Of a DNA stretch of 64,000 bases, positions 31,271 through 44,413 are shown one piece after another. This stretch comes from Girardinichthys multiradiatus. Taxonomy: Eukaryota; Chordata; Actinopteri; Cyprinodontiformes; Goodeidae. Under the pieces are notes generated by a model. That model had not been told where the DNA came from. It made no database searches and was given only the letters and a program-made list of their open reading frames with translations. The translations under genes were made by a program, and so were the position numbers. The stretch's first letter is position 1. Each line of letters opens with the position of its first letter. The DNA is taken from NCBI RefSeq assembly GCF_021462225.1, contig NC_061813.1, forward strand, positions 22,220,442 to 22,284,441. Reading direction: 5' to 3'.

Positions 31271-32729
31271 CATTGACTCTACACAAAAACATGTAAATGT
31301 ACAGTTGTTTTTTTTAGATCTCACTGTAGTGCTGTCTTGCAGCTCTGAATGGCATGTAGAAACACAACCAATAGGAACACATTACTGTTTCTTGGTGTTT
31401 GTTACAGGGATCATTTAGGGTGGTAGTTGTAAGTCAAACATAATACTGAGTTAAAAAAAAACACCTCAATGGTCAGAGAAACCTTCAAGACAGAAGTAAA
31501 GGTGGTCCTTTTCTCTATTTAAAATATGGTTGTCTGATTAGGGAAATAGGACAGAAAGATGATTATCACCAAAGAGTAGAGACTCAGATGTAATATGTCT
31601 CACTGATCACTGGGCCTTACAGAAACTTAACTGTCAACTGAGTTCAATTTCAGGGAGTGCATTTTGAAGCTGCTTATTAAATACAAGTGATATGTTGTCA
31701 GACATCAGATTCTGCTTGCATCCCTCCCCCCTCCTCTCCCTCTGGGTGAGCGAGGTGTGCATTTCAGGGACACTCGGTGACCTAGAAACACAGAGCCGTC
31801 CCCCTGACCCATGCTAAGTGAACGGGCTGCATTCAGGCTCAAACGGAGGCTGGGCTTCCCTCCTCTTGCAGGGATTTTTACCGTCCCTTTCAAGTGCAGT
31901 GAAACAAAATGACCTGGAACAAACAGCCGACAATGAGGGCTTTAATAAGAGCTGTTCTGGGGTTGGCCCACAAGTGGTTTATCATTTCACTGTAGCTCCA
32001 TGGAAGCCTTTGACTGCTTTAACCCAAAGCACCCTTTTCATTTAAAACATCCATGAATCTTTATGGTGGCAATACAGGAAAAGCTGACTTGTTATTTAAA
32101 GAGATATTCAGACATTACTAAAATAATATTACAATATCCTTTAATGGTCCAGCTCAACCTGCTTGTGTTCAAGGTAAGAAAAGTCAGGTTTTGCTATTGT
32201 TTCATTAGACCTGATATTATTCCGTTGGACTCTCAGCAGGGATCAAAGAATGTGGCCCCGCTGCCAAATTATAGCTTTGCCAGCACCTCAAATCAAACAT
32301 GCCCCAAATATGCTTGGGTCAGTCTGTGAGGAAAAGTGCCAGCTTGGCTCCTGTTGCTAAAAAAAAGACATGAAAGGTGTGTTGACTGAATAACCTGGAA
32401 GGAATTGTGGTTAAAGATCTGTGAGGCTCCCAGTTTTCTTGCAGGGAAGATGAAATGCGATACAGGGCGGCCAAATCCACCTCCCAGAACCTTAGCAGGT
32501 GCCACCTACTTAACTTGATGGATTTCTTTTGTTGTTGCTAATCCTAGCAAACCCTGATGTGTACAGCTAGTAAAGACTCGGAGCAGTTGCCAGAAAACTG
32601 GAAGAAATTCAAGTAAGCTACTCCAAAATTGCAGATAGCATAAATACAAGTTACTGACTTTATAACCACGATGACTGATTAGTTTTAAAGCACACAGCCA
32701 ATGTGTTCTGTTAGATTTCATGTGTGCTG
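31271..32729. other. Intergenic stretch with a possible conserved noncoding block
   Basis: About 31700-32060 is more complex and GC-balanced than the flanks, a texture like a conserved noncoding element. No gene is seen. Conservation cannot be tested here. Confidence 0.35.
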
Positions 32730-33560
32730 ATAAGAAGATGTTGCTACCATAAGACTTAATGCCTCCACCCATTTTCACAACGTGGTCCACTTTTTTTTTA
32801 TTAAAAAAAAAATAATAGGAAAAGTGCATTTTTATTTAGCCTCTGAGTATTTTGTACCTCTTTTGAGGTTCTCCTCTATCAGCTTTGCACACCAACAGAC
32901 TATTCTGATTGGCTTTCTTGTTTCTGCTGAAAGAACTTACCTCCTTGGCATGATGCTGCCATCACCATGTTTTTCCATGGGGATGGTGTGCTCAAGGGAA
33001 TAAGTAATTTTATGTTTTCTGTCATATCGGCCAAAAAACCAGAAAAGCAAATTAAACATGTTTGCTGTGTCACCTACATGGCTTGTGGCAAAATTATAGC
33101 CTTCTTGAACATGGGCTTTCTTCATGCTAGTCTTCCTTGATGGGCAGATTTGTCAACAGACTCTGAAAACCTGAGCTGTGGATCTCTCCTCTAAGCTCCT
33201 TCTCTGATTCTTTTCTCCTTACAGGTGTGTCAGTTTAGCTGGAGGCCAATTACAAATGCCCACCACACTACACACATTTTTATTTGTAAAAAAATAAAGT
33301 TTGAAAACTATGTTTCCTTTAACATCGAGTTCACAGCTATGCCCATCTTTGAAACAGAATTACAGAAAAATGTATGGCTGACTTTAGTTACTTTAAATCG
33401 TTTTGTCAAACAAGATTGATCTCCAAAGGCCCAAAGTGAACAATTAACTTCAGAAATTTTATGAAATGTTTCATATCTTTTCAGCGCCACTGAAATTACA
33501 AACTACTCAACTCATGTCCCAAAAAACAACTGTAATAGGCTTCACTGAGCTACACTGAAA
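32730..33560 (-). mobile_element. Decayed Tc1-like fragment
   Basis: ATGATGCTGCCATCACCATG followed by GGGGATGGTGTGCTCA (32950-32995) is antisense transposase text found in many fish Tc1 copies. The ends are not clear. Confidence 0.55.
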
Positions 33561-34209
33561 AGGATGTAAATGAAGAAATAAAAAATAAAAAAACAAAGCA
33601 AAGCAGCAGGAGGCATTTACAAACTAGCAAGTCTCTGTAAGGATTCCATATCCTCAGTTTGCACTTTAACGAAGAAACTGCTGTTGACAAGATTACATCT
33701 GAGCTGGAAAGTTACGCTCTGGAGGAGCAGATAAATTGTCAGAGAAGTGCTTGTAGAATTACTAGGAGGACAAACATGAATGAATAAGAGTAAGGCCGTA
33801 GTGTTTTCCTTTGCAGGGCAATTTGTACAAATATGTTAATTCAAGAGCTGTTTGAGTCAAATCTTTACCACGTTTTTTCCATTTCGTTTCCTTTGAGTGT
33901 TTTCAAAATGAGAAACCTGCATATATGAGTGGATGCCTAAACTTAAAAAGTATACCATAAAAGTCTTCCAGCTTCAAAAGTCTGTTTTTCTTTTCTTACT
34001 TGTGCAAAAGTCCAGTGTTTATGTGTGATGCATCCAACACCTTCTGTGGTGAAACCACCGTCGCCCTTAAAAAGCTGTTAAAATATGCTCAAAACAAGCT
34101 GTCAGTGCAAACAGGCAGCATTAGTCACCAAGAACTGTTTATATTTTTGGTTCGTTCACACAGAGGTCAAATCTTTGCCTTTGCTTTCATAAAGACACCA
34201 CAGCCCAAT
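33561..34209. other. Intergenic stretch
   Basis: AT-rich, with A-rich runs near 33575-33600. I see no gene or element. Confidence 0.45.
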
Positions 34210-34571
34210 TTACAGTGCTTTGCAAAAATATTCACAACTCTTGGAATATTTGCAGATTCTCACATTACAACCACACACTTCAGTGTATCTTTTTGGGATT
34301 TTATGTAATAATCCACACAAAGTAGCGGATAGTTGTGAATTAGAAAAATTACAGTTTTCTATTTTATTTTGCAAATGAAAATCTAAAACTTGTGGCATGG
34401 ATATGTATTTATTTATAGCTCCTCCAGAGTTACCATGGACCTTTTGGCTAATTCTCTCATTAATGCTCGCTTTGCCCTCATGTTGGTCTATCACATGAAA
34501 CCCTAAGAAAATAAACTCCAGTTGTTGTCACATGTGAAAAGGTTCAATGGTTATTACTTTTGCAGCGCACT
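34210..34571. mobile_element. Short Tc1-derived element (MITE-like)
   Basis: The left end CAGTGCTTTGCAAAAATATT and the right end TTACTTTTGCAGCGCACTA are inverted repeats about 360 bp apart. Interior text (CACATTACAACCACACACTT) is shared with 51565-51600 and 62935-62960. No transposase is encoded. Confidence 0.7.
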
Positions 34572-35640
34572 ATGTTTCCAGTGTTTGGCTACATAACTTA
34601 ATGATTCATAAATATTCTCACTTTCGTACGTTTTGTGTCTGAAATCATCAAATTTCCAGCAGATTCCTGTTTTACCCTTCAATGATGTGCTATTCGTCAT
34701 GTTTAGAAGTATGACATTTCAAGTTCGGCACCCAATATGCATAAAATATCTCAAGAAAAAGATTTCAGAGCAGGTTTCATGTTTATAGCCTTTGCAATTT
34801 GTGATATTTGCTCAACCATTTGTTGGCAGAGTAATAGAAAAATGCACGCACAACTGTCTAGGGACCTAACTTTTCTCACTGCTCTGTGTCAATTTCCTGA
34901 GAAGATTTATGAAACCAACCACAGTAGACGCACCCCGTCTCCTGCAGTCATCATCATTACCTGGAGTTTCATCTCGTTGACAGGCTGGGGTCAGCTGGGC
35001 TTCACGCCCACACACCTTGTCTCATCTACCTGCCCGCATTGATTTACATACATATGGAAGTGTATGCCAAGGGAGGTGACTGATGACTGGATGATTATCA
35101 GTGACGATGTCAGGTTTGGGTGAGAGGAAAACTTTCATCAACATCACTGTCTTGCTTGTCGCCATGGTGGCACTGATCCAAGGTCAAGCAAACCAGGAGA
35201 GGAGCAGCTGGAGTGTAATAAGTCCCCTCTGCTGCTTGGATCCTGGAGAGACGTGTTATCATCCATAACTGATAATGTCCTGTAAGAAATTTAGGATCAT
35301 TATGTGGCTGTACAAGATGCCTTACATGATAGACCCAGCTGCAAGTGGGGTGCAAGGACCGAGACTCTCTAGGTGCCATGATGTAAGTCTATATGTTCAG
35401 TGCAATTTTAAATACTGTTCTCTCTGCATCACCAAGTCTTTGGTCAAGTCAAACAACCAACTTTATAACTTCTTAATTAATGATTCTGGAACATGTGGTC
35501 CCATCATTTGCAGACAAAAGCATGTCAGAAAGACAAACTCAGTTACCATAATAGGGATTGCAAACCATGTAATCTCTGCCAAATACACAAGTAAATGTGT
35601 GGGTATAGTGGCTCTCAAAAGCACACACAGATGTAAAAAT
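34572..35640. other. Intergenic stretch
   Basis: No gene is recognised. The 125-codon frame at 35275-35652 has no known domain, and its Cys spacing is irregular. About 34890-35130 is relatively GC-balanced and could be a conserved noncoding element. Confidence 0.35.
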
Positions 35641-36230
35641 GCCAGGGTTTAATGAGGTAAAAACATTTGAAACTTTGTCCACACATATCGAACATTCATC
35701 CTGTTCAATTCAACTGAAAATTAAGCAAATCTGTGTCTTTTCCTTTCAGCATGCCACATCTTGACTTGGTAATATGCCCACTCTACCTCGCAAAAGGTCT
35801 CTAAATCTTCAGCTACACTAGTTTAATGTCAAATGTAGTTCTGGACTGTAGTTAGGCCATTCCAAAATGGTACATTGTCTCTGATGAAGTCATTCTTTTG
35901 TCAATTTGGACTCACTGGGATTCTGTAAAATAAAATATATCTTCATCTGCAGGTTTTTAGCAGGTCTCTGAAGGTTGTAGGTCAAAACTGACTGGCATTT
36001 TGGCCTGTTCATTTTAGCAATGTTTTGTGCCAAACATACTGTCTTTGCTTTGACATGTTATACCTACACAACACTGTGGATTTTTTGCACTCATCTCCTG
36101 TGTGCAACCAGGCTTGAGAGCAGGAGATGGGTACAAATTTACAGATATTGAAAAGGCTCCTGTTACAGGGGTATGTACACTTCTGAGATGCAGTGCTGTA
36201 TGTTTAATAGACAATGGCATACTGATTGCA
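35641..36230 (-). mobile_element. Decayed Tc1-like fragment
   Basis: Antisense transposon-like text is seen, e.g. CATCTTGACTTGGTAATATG, GGACTGTAGTTAGGCCATTC and ACATACTGTCTTTGCTTTGA. The class is inferred from this resemblance. Confidence 0.45.
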
Positions 36231-37231
36231 CAATTCAGAAAGCAACAGGAAGTCCTCTGACTCTTTAGACTAATATCTTGTTGGGTTAGAAACTGGGGTT
36301 ATGTTATTATTAAGTTGTCCTTATCTCATACAAAGCTGACATCATCAATGTAACTTTACAATACAGGTCAAGATGAGAAGAGGACCTCTTTAGTTTCTCA
36401 ACAAATGTTTTGAAACCATAGCAACCAATGAGTTAAAGTGTGCATTCCCCACGTAGGCGTGAGACTTGACCTGCCATTTCTGCGATGCATTGCCCAAGAA
36501 GTGAAGACACATCCGCCTCTGACTAAATTCAATTGGTCTTTTTCTTTGTCTTGTTCTTTTGGTCTCAGGTGCGTGCTTCTAATCAGCACAAGAGGACATA
36601 GACATTACAGTTTACCATCTTGAGACACATTAATATGGTCCTCCCTGCTGAGACACAAAAGAAGACGCCAAGGAGGGGTGTGTAATAATGGTTAGGCTGA
36701 TCGTCTCTGACAAATGCACTCTGGGGGCAGGAGGTCTGGGGCTGGGAGTCTGTCAGATGTGAAACACACATGCTTTGATGTTGCATTTCCACAGGGCTGA
36801 AGGCACAGTAAACCTATGCAGCTTTCGGTCTTGGATCAGTGGACAGATCAAATCAGCACTATGACTGATCCAAGCTGTACTTGTCTAAGTGTGTGTAATT
36901 TTACAGCAAGAGGGCAGACGACACATTTGGTGCCTGTGTTCCACAGTGTCCAAATAAGAGGCACATGATTCATACATCGGAGGTCAGTTCAGGTTGAGTT
37001 CACTCAATGTTTTACGTTCACTGGTTTAGAAACATGCTGTGTGCTGCTGATGAAACATACCGATGATAATTAGGATGAAGTTGAAAGCTATTACTGTAAG
37101 TCAAGCAACCAGCTTGATAGGAGGTAGATCTAAAGGTCCCATGTAGAACCCCATTAATGCTTTGCTATACCTAAAATTATTTCCATCTAAAGTTTAGATG
37201 TCTTCTGTTATTTTTCAAAAAAAAAAATTTT
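36231..37231. other. Intergenic stretch
   Basis: No gene or clear element. About 36430-36770 is more complex than its surroundings; conservation is unknown. Confidence 0.35.
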
Positions 37232-38345
37232 ACTGTCATATAGGTCGTTTTCAATTTATTTTATTTATTAAAGCAAAAGAAAGCTATCCAAACATGGCTA
37301 TTTGTGAAATAGTAATCACCCCCTTGCAAAATTATCAATTGATTGTGATCAATCACCTTAGTTTCTGACTTATTAGCCAGACATAGGCCTGATTACTGCC
37401 AGCTTAAGGGAATTAAGAAATCAATTAAATAGATCCTGTCTGACAACATGAAGCATGGAAAACACTGTCGTCTATCAGTTTGGAAAGAGATACAAAGACA
37501 GGTTTGTGACTCAAACAAAGTGAGAGCCATTATACACAAATAAAGAAAACATGGACCCGCGGTGAACTTACTCAGGTGGCCGGCCTACCAAAATTACTCC
37601 AGGAGTGCACTGACGACTCATCCAGGAGGTCACAAAGAACCTGAGAAACATTTGAAGCACTGTGGATCTTACTTCCAATTGTTCGGTCAGAGTTCATGAT
37701 TAAAAATTAAAAAAAGAGGCTCTGCAAAAGCATATTTCATGGGAGAGTGTCACGGCCAAAACCACTGCTAACCAAAAAATATAGTGACAAACCCAAAGAC
37801 TTGGAGTAAGATTTCTGTGAACTGACGTCAAACTAACAGCTATTTTTGTTAAAAAACTGACATCTTATTGACAGTCAAATATGGTGGTGGTAGTATGATG
37901 GTCTGGGGCTACTTTGCTGCTTCAAGACCTTAAATAACCATAAATACTGCTGTTGAGCAGAAAATCCTAAACAAGAATGTCCAGTCGGCCGTTTGTTACC
38001 TTAAGCTTAAGCGCAGTTGGGTTATGCAGCAGGACAAAGATCTGAAGCACACCAACAAAACCCTCTGAATGGCTCAAAATAAAACCAAATGGAGTTTTTA
38101 GAGTGGCCTAATAAAAGTCTGGAGTGGAACAACCAGGTGTTAGGTTCAGGGGGCAATTACTTTTTCACATTGAGCAATGTTGGTTTGGATAGCTTTCCTT
38201 TGAAAACTGAATTTTGCATTTACTCAGGGTATCTTAGCCTGATATTCAATTTTATTATATAATCTGAAACCTTTAAGCGTGACAAAAACAAAACAAGAAC
38301 AGAAGAAATCTATAAGAAGGCAAATAATTTTTCACAGTACTGCAG
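37232..38345 (+). mobile_element. Decayed Tc1/mariner element
   Basis: GCTATCCAAACATGGCTATT near the left end and GGTTTGGATAGCTTTCCTTT near the right end are inverted copies, and the right tip reads TTTTTCACAGTACTG. The plus strand keeps transposase relics (GGTGGTGGTAGTATGATGGT, then CAGCAGGACAAAGATC). It is the same broad family as 13430-14476 but in the opposite orientation. Confidence 0.72.
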
Positions 38346-38509
38346 ATATGCATATGGGCACTACTACTAAGGCATTTATGTAAAGACTATGCAATTACTG
38401 GATAATGTTACTTGATCTAAAACTCTGAGATACAGAGACTGCAGTATTTCCTAATATTTTAGCCAATAAATATCTGACCAGTTTGAGGTGCTCATAGACT
38501 TAGACATAG

Positions 38510-38745
38510 AGGCGACTGTGGCTCAGTAGGAAGAGTAGTCGTCTTGCAATCAGAAGGTTTTGGGTTTGATTCCAGCTTCTTCCTGCCATATGTTGATGTG
38601 CCCCTGGGCAAGTCACTTAACCTCAAGTTGCCTACCGATCTGCGTTTCGGTGTATGAATGTGTGAATGTGGCTCTAGTGTAAAGCGCTTTGAGTGGTCTG
38701 CATGACTGGAAAGGTGCTATATAAGTTCAGTCCATTCACCATTTT
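38510..38745 (+). repeat. tRNA-derived SINE
   Basis: The head has an A-box-like TGGCTCAGTAGGAAGAGTA and a B-box GGGTTTGATTCC. The body reads CCCCTGGGCAAGTCACTTAA and AAAGCGCTTTGAGTGG, and the tail CTATATAAGTTCAGTCCATT. This layout is widespread in percomorph fish. Confidence 0.85.
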
Positions 38746-39890
38746 TATAAAGCATTGAACTTTCAGCCCAAAATGTTCATAAAGTTTGCAAAAAGAAAGA
38801 AAATGAGACAGTAACTTCAGGGCAAAAGAAACCTGTAGCCTTCTGCATTTTGAAAAAAATGATCCCAATAGATGTCCAATAAACATGTACATCATAAAAG
38901 ATACAGATATTTGACAACACTGTGTTTCATATAATGTGCAGTAATCCGTTGATGCAGCGATGACGCAAACACGTGTGCTAGTTAAAAGTCTTGGATCAAT
39001 ATTGTAGGATAAGAACAAACTCAGATTGTGTACTCATTATTGACGCTTGTCTATAAAACACAGATGCTACCCAGAGTCTGTTACTGGGTATCAGATGAAA
39101 GTATGTTTTGTAGATTGTTACCTTTAGACAGCTAACCATTTTATTGAAAAGTGCAACTTTACTGAATCCTATCAACAAAAATCTGACAAAAACAAACAAA
39201 ATTCTGCTTCATCTGATTTTGCTGCACAACCCTGAAACAGTGAGGCAAAAAGGCAGAAAGGTAAAGAACTAAAGGGTGGCTTTAGTGTCCTCTGAGGACC
39301 CTGCAGCACAGTTACTTGGAGACTTGCCAAATGCACACATTCCTGCCTTTCTTTTGGGACTCTGAGATCAGGGGTGGCATCACGGGCAGAATGATATCTG
39401 GATTACAGCTCTTCTGAAAGGAAAGGATGAGACAAACAGACGGATAAAAATACGGCAGGTAAAAAAATGAGGTAAAAGAGAGAGCAGAGACCTGAGTGAA
39501 AGCACACAAACCTAAACCCTACAGCTCAACCCTCCCCTTGTTGAGGGAGGTACTCAGCTGGCAAACCCGGAGGGGGACACCAGCTCTGAGAAGAAGTCAA
39601 AGCAAATACAGCATGAGGAATGAAGCTGTTGTAGGAGCTTTGGGATGCTTTGAACTGTAGGTTGCTTTTGCAGAGCTGAAAGCCTGGACGTGGGGGACAG
39701 AAGCGGGAACTCCAGGTCACAAGGGCTACTGTGGTGGAGCTCCGTTTTGTTCACTCTGACAATAAGAAACATACTAGAAGAAAAGCAGGAATAGATATGT
39801 TTTAAGGAGAATAGCCTTCCATATCTTAAGCCAACCAAGAGGCTGCAGTATTACTTTAAGACTGGACTTTTGGCTCTTTGTCCCATTGTG
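38746..39890. other. Intergenic stretch and sbspon upstream region
   Basis: No gene is seen. The last 300 bases before 39891 should include the sbspon promoter and 5' UTR; a TATA box is not evident. Confidence 0.4.
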
Positions 39891-42800
39891 ATGGGATCCT
39901 CTGTAGAGGTGGCTTATTGGTTGATGGTGTTGTGTTATCTTGGACAAAAACATCTTGTGACCGGTGGTTGTTTGGGAAAGTGCTGCCGGGGCAGAAACAT
40001 GGGCTGTTCTACTACTGACTGGAGGATGGACCGAGCGTACGGGACATGCTACTGCGACGAGGACTGTGTTAATACCAAGGACTGCTGCTTCGACTATTTC
40101 ACAGAGTGTCCAGGTAAGTGATAAGGGGAGGGGACCAGTCTTAGGGTGAATGAATCAGATGAGTATCGTGAATTCTTTCACGACCTAACTTTATGACATC
40201 AGTACGAAATCACCAGTGGACAGATTATTTTCTGAAACTGTCAGACAAGTGGTAGAAAAAGTTGGGAAGGACTGGTTATCCTTGTCTAATCATTACTGAT
40301 GTAGCTCTTATGGCAGAATGGAATCATTTGGAACACTATCTGTAATTTTTCCCATTTATCTTTTGTGTACACAAAATACCTCGGCCAGCTTTGTGCCAAG
40401 CCTCATTTCAGTGGACTGGCCCACTATAATGGCATTAGGACAAATATTTGAAGAATGAGATTCCGTCAATCAGTTGCAGCAATTACAGAACAAGGCAAAC
40501 AAGCAGAGCATACTTAATACGTGTTACAGGCTGGTAGCCACAAAATCAGCACACTTACAACATCAAAGCTTGATTAACAAGCACTAAGAAATGAACTGGT
40601 GTTCTCTTGGCAGACTAAACCAGTTTGTAGCAGAGACAAAAAACCCCACTAATTCTACAATGAGTGCTAAACTGATCTAAAGTTAGTTCATGGAAATATG
40701 GCCCCATAGCAATACAATGATAGAATTACATATCCTTAGAGTCTGGGTGATAATTAGAACCTGTGTAAATGTTTAAAGCATTCAGTGTGAGGTCCAACAT
40801 CTTTGAGTCTAACTCTGGGTCGAATTGATTGCTGCCTCAATAGAAGATCTTTCTTTTGTCCTGTGGGGGCCAATTTTAGCTCAGGACTGTGTCGTGAGCG
40901 CCTGGAGCTTTTGGAGTGGCTGTGCCAAGCCCTGCCAGCCATCAGTCAGAGTCCGAGTTCGTCACGTAGAGCAGCAGCCCGTTAACAGCGGTGATCCCTG
41001 TCCCTTGCTGGAGGAGAGAGCTGGATGCAGGGAGCATAGAGACCACCGGGGTAGCCACTGTGGACTCAATTCAGGTATATAAAACATATAAAATATTATC
41101 AGCTTTCATGACTGCAGCTGTTTTCTGTTAGAATGCATGTACAGTTCCATTTAGAAGTGCTAATTGCCATGAATGTATTTTTCATTTTGGAATCAATGAA
41201 TCCTTTGAACTGTTCTTTTTTCAGAATGACAGAAAAAACATCTTTAAATTGTTTTAAAAACAATTGGGTTTAAATTTATTATGGATTTTCTCTACTTATT
41301 TTTGGTGAAATGTCCTTTGGCAAGTTGCAGAGAAGCCACATTCTTTTTTATACCCATATACAAGACACCAACAACATTCTGGCTGGGTATCTTCTTGGCA
41401 GTTCTTGGCATGAACTTTTACTTAAAGTCCGCAAATTTCCAATACGGTTGGTGCCTATCTCCAGCAATCATTGGGTGAGAGGCAGGGTGCACATGTCCAA
41501 ACTAGTTTTCATGTTGGAGCCTTCAATTTTGCCCTAGTATCAAACATCTAACCTATAGTGTCAGCCCTCTGATGAAAGACGATTGGTTAGAATGTTCAGA
41601 ACTGAGAGGGCTCCAACCTATAAAGAAGCATCTTTTCTAAAATTGACACCCTCAAGTGTGACCAAAATTTGCAGCTGTCCACACAGCCGAGCCAAGGATC
41701 TTCTGGAGAAAGGTTTTATCTTCAGACGAGACAAAGATGAAGCTTTTAGGCCATAATGACAAGATGTATATTTGGAGGCGTCAATGTGAGGCTTTCAACT
41801 GTCAAGCATGGTGGTGCTCGCATCATACCAAGGGTCTGTTTAGCTACATGAGGTATTTGTTCATTGCACAAAATGGTGAGAATAATGTTGACCAAGGAGT
41901 ACTTATTTTTTCAGCTTCACTTTTAATCAACAGCTTAGTAATTGTAACTTGGACACAACTGCCTGCTCCAAAAGGACAATGTTTCCAGAAATACTCCAGG
42001 GAACAAAATATTAGTGAAGGTGTTTGTATTGCATATATTTTAGCATGTGTTCCTTTGACCCTGTAGAAGAAAATCCATTGTAAATTAAAACCTATAAACC
42101 CAACTCTTTCTTTTAAAAGACATTTAAATTGTATGTTGTGTTATCAATTATCAAACCCTGGAAAAAATTAAAATTTTATTAAATCATTAAAGCCCTATCT
42201 TTAATGCATAGTTAGATTGGTTATGTGTGTATATGTAAACATCTTACAGAAGTTCAATGGTTCAGCTTGTTTTTAATCCATTAATGGGTTTACTGTTAAA
42301 AAACACCTGACCCAGTTTCTCTTATAAGGCCCCGCATTCATCACCAGCATGGAGTTTGGCAAAGGAAGACCCAAACATGACAACTTTGGAAACCCCCTGG
42401 ACCCAGGGTACGTTTCACATAATCTCAAACTGCGACTTTGAAATCCAGACAAGTGAAGTAAAAAATGCTTTCATGGAGGTACAATTTTACCTCATAATAT
42501 GAAAGTGTAAACCAGCTCTGTTCCATCTAAATGAGTTATTGTTGTTGCCCAGCTGGCTGTCTGTAAATATGATTATACAGCAGTGCTCAGAGACAGTCCA
42601 CAATCAGTTGAAATTAAATCCTCATGAATGTCACAAAGTTTTATTATCTTATTCGGTTCAAATACTGGGTGTATTTTTCATGTGACTTCCACAACCTTTC
42701 CCTTACTCCTATCAGGTTCTGTGTGGAGTTTGAACTGGAGTCCCGGACACCACACTGTACGGTGCAGAACCAGCCTCACACACGCTGGATGCGCTACATA

Positions 42801-44413
42801 ACCGGAGGGTTTAAAGTGTGTGTAGCGTGTGAACCTCCTGCCTTGCGAAACAGTAGCTGCCAGGGCGATGGGCAAGAATCAGACAAGTAGGAAGTTGTTT
42901 TTATGCAACTTTAGGTCAGTAGATATACAGAAAATATACAGTTCTGGTGAAATTAGTGGGATTGTCATTTTAGTTTTGGACTTTAAGTGATCTATTTGAA
43001 CTTTTTTTCCGAGGGTAATTAAATACACAAAAAACAACTAGGCTTTGACTTTATTGCAGATTTGATCAAATCCACACAAGATCAAAATCATACAAACAGG
43101 CTCATTTATATACCTGCTTATATGTATATATATATATATATTTATATATATTTGTTTCAATAATTCCAGAGCATGTTGCTCCTTAATCAATTTTTTTTGA
43201 AGGCATAAACAAGCTTCTGGTAAAAATCTGGCTAGATATGCAACCACTTTTTCTTGCAGAACTGGTAAAAATGATTTAAATATTTGAACCGACCCAGCTT
43301 TAAGGATACTTCACATATTGTCAGTGGAGCTGAGGTCAGGGGCCATTCCAAATGTTTAATACAAGCCTGTTTTATCCCTCCCAGAGTCATTTTTAAGAAG
43401 TCTGGGATCTTTGGTCTGTTGTAACACCCAATTTTGTCCAAATTCCATCCTCCTTTATTATTCCATCTACATCCTGGAGGGCACCAGCAACACTAACCAG
43501 CTTAAGTGCCCCATAGCATAATGCTTCCACTACCATGCTTCACACTAACTCTTCCTATCTTTTCATTTTATGGTTGTTTCCAAAAAACTCAATTTTCTCT
43601 CCAGATGGATTTTTATTTTGGACTAGATGCTTTTTCTTTTGCCACTCTCCCAGTCTATGTTAATGTACAACTGGCTTCATTGTAGAAAGTGACTGGTATT
43701 CCAGCAGTTTCCATTTCACACCATACTTGAGGCTTAGTGGTTTCTGCTAAACAAAATTCCTTTCATCCGACAGTTTAAGTCAGATTGTTAAACCTTTAGG
43801 ATGTCCCGACAGGACATCAGCAACTAGTTTTGGAATAGATAAAGCAGGCTTACATCACATCCAAAGCCAAAAATGAACCCTATTAAAAGTGACGTGTTTC
43901 TAAGTTGTATCTGTGCCTGGAAACTAACCAGTTCAAATGAACGCTACCAATTCTAGCAAGAATTATGCCAGAAACTTGCTGATGGCTATAAAAATGTGTG
44001 CTAAAAGATCTTTAGCAAAATTTTAGGTGGGTTTCATGTGTGCCGTTATGTATGTGGATTGAGGAAAGTCCACAATAAATCCAGACTTGTGGACAAAATT
44101 CTTGTTTTTAAAATACATTTTAAATTACTTGCTGTATATTCAAAAACACCCTGAAAATGATAAGGGTTAAAATAAATCATAAACATCTATAATTGCTTGG
44201 AGATTTATATCGCTAAGCGTACATGAACCTCTGACCGAAACTGTACGAAGATAAAAAGACCGAAATCTTCTAATGCAATGTTAACTGTGTTGCAGAGAAG
44301 CTTCGCTCCATTGGCAGGCAGTGGGGAACCCACACTGCAGAGGGACGTGGAGGAAGGTCCGGAAAACTCCACAATGCACCTGTCCAACACAACATAACTT
44401 TGTCTTCATCTGA
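39891..44413 (+). CDS. sbspon: sbspon, somatomedin B and thrombospondin type 1 domain protein
   Basis: A secreted extracellular-matrix protein of little-known function. Exons are 39891-40113, 40880-41074, 42329-42407, 42716-42886 and 44296-44413. All join in phase to 261 residues (human about 264). A signal peptide is likely in residues 1-26. The Cys-rich somatomedin B domain follows (Cys27 to Cys73, with CYCDEDC and DCCFDY), then a thrombospondin type 1 repeat with WSFWSGC (83-89) and GDPCPLLEERAGC. The C-terminal region has FCVEFELESRTPHC, a Trp- and Cys-rich tail HWQAVGNPHC, and ends in HNFVFI. These agree with human SBSPON as I remember it. The true ATG is 39891. The final exon, 1.4 kb away, was recognised by its tail and keeps frame. 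Introns 2 and 4 contain Tc1 relics. Confidence 0.95.
41440..41500 (+). repeat. Fragment of a SINE/LINE tail in sbspon intron 2
   Basis: GTGCCTATCTCCAGCAATCA followed by TTGGGTGAGAGGCAGGGT is the inverse of the tail at about 52410-52450 in another repeat of this window. Only this short piece is recognisable. Confidence 0.55.
41640..42080 (+). mobile_element. Decayed Tc1-like fragment in sbspon intron 2
   Basis: Plus-strand relics of a transposase are read: TCAGACGAGACAAAGATGAA (the SDETK region), GGCCATAATGACAAGATGTA, and TCAAGCATGGTGGTGCTCGC. Both ends are lost. Confidence 0.65.
42930..44105 (-). mobile_element. Decayed Tc1-like element in sbspon intron 4
   Basis: Antisense transposase text is seen, e.g. 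ATAATGCTTCCACTACCATG and ACTCAATTTTCTCTCCAGAT. An AT dinucleotide run lies at about 43118-43150. The boundaries are approximate. Confidence 0.6.

Noticed and set aside
38510..38600. A tRNA gene
   Set aside because: A and B boxes are present but the cloverleaf is not, and a SINE body and tail follow. The same applies to 11039-11215, 18585-18720 and 52120-52210.
39870..39890. An upstream extension of the sbspon frame from 39870
   Set aside because: The codon there is TTG. The first ATG in frame is 39891 and gives a good signal peptide.
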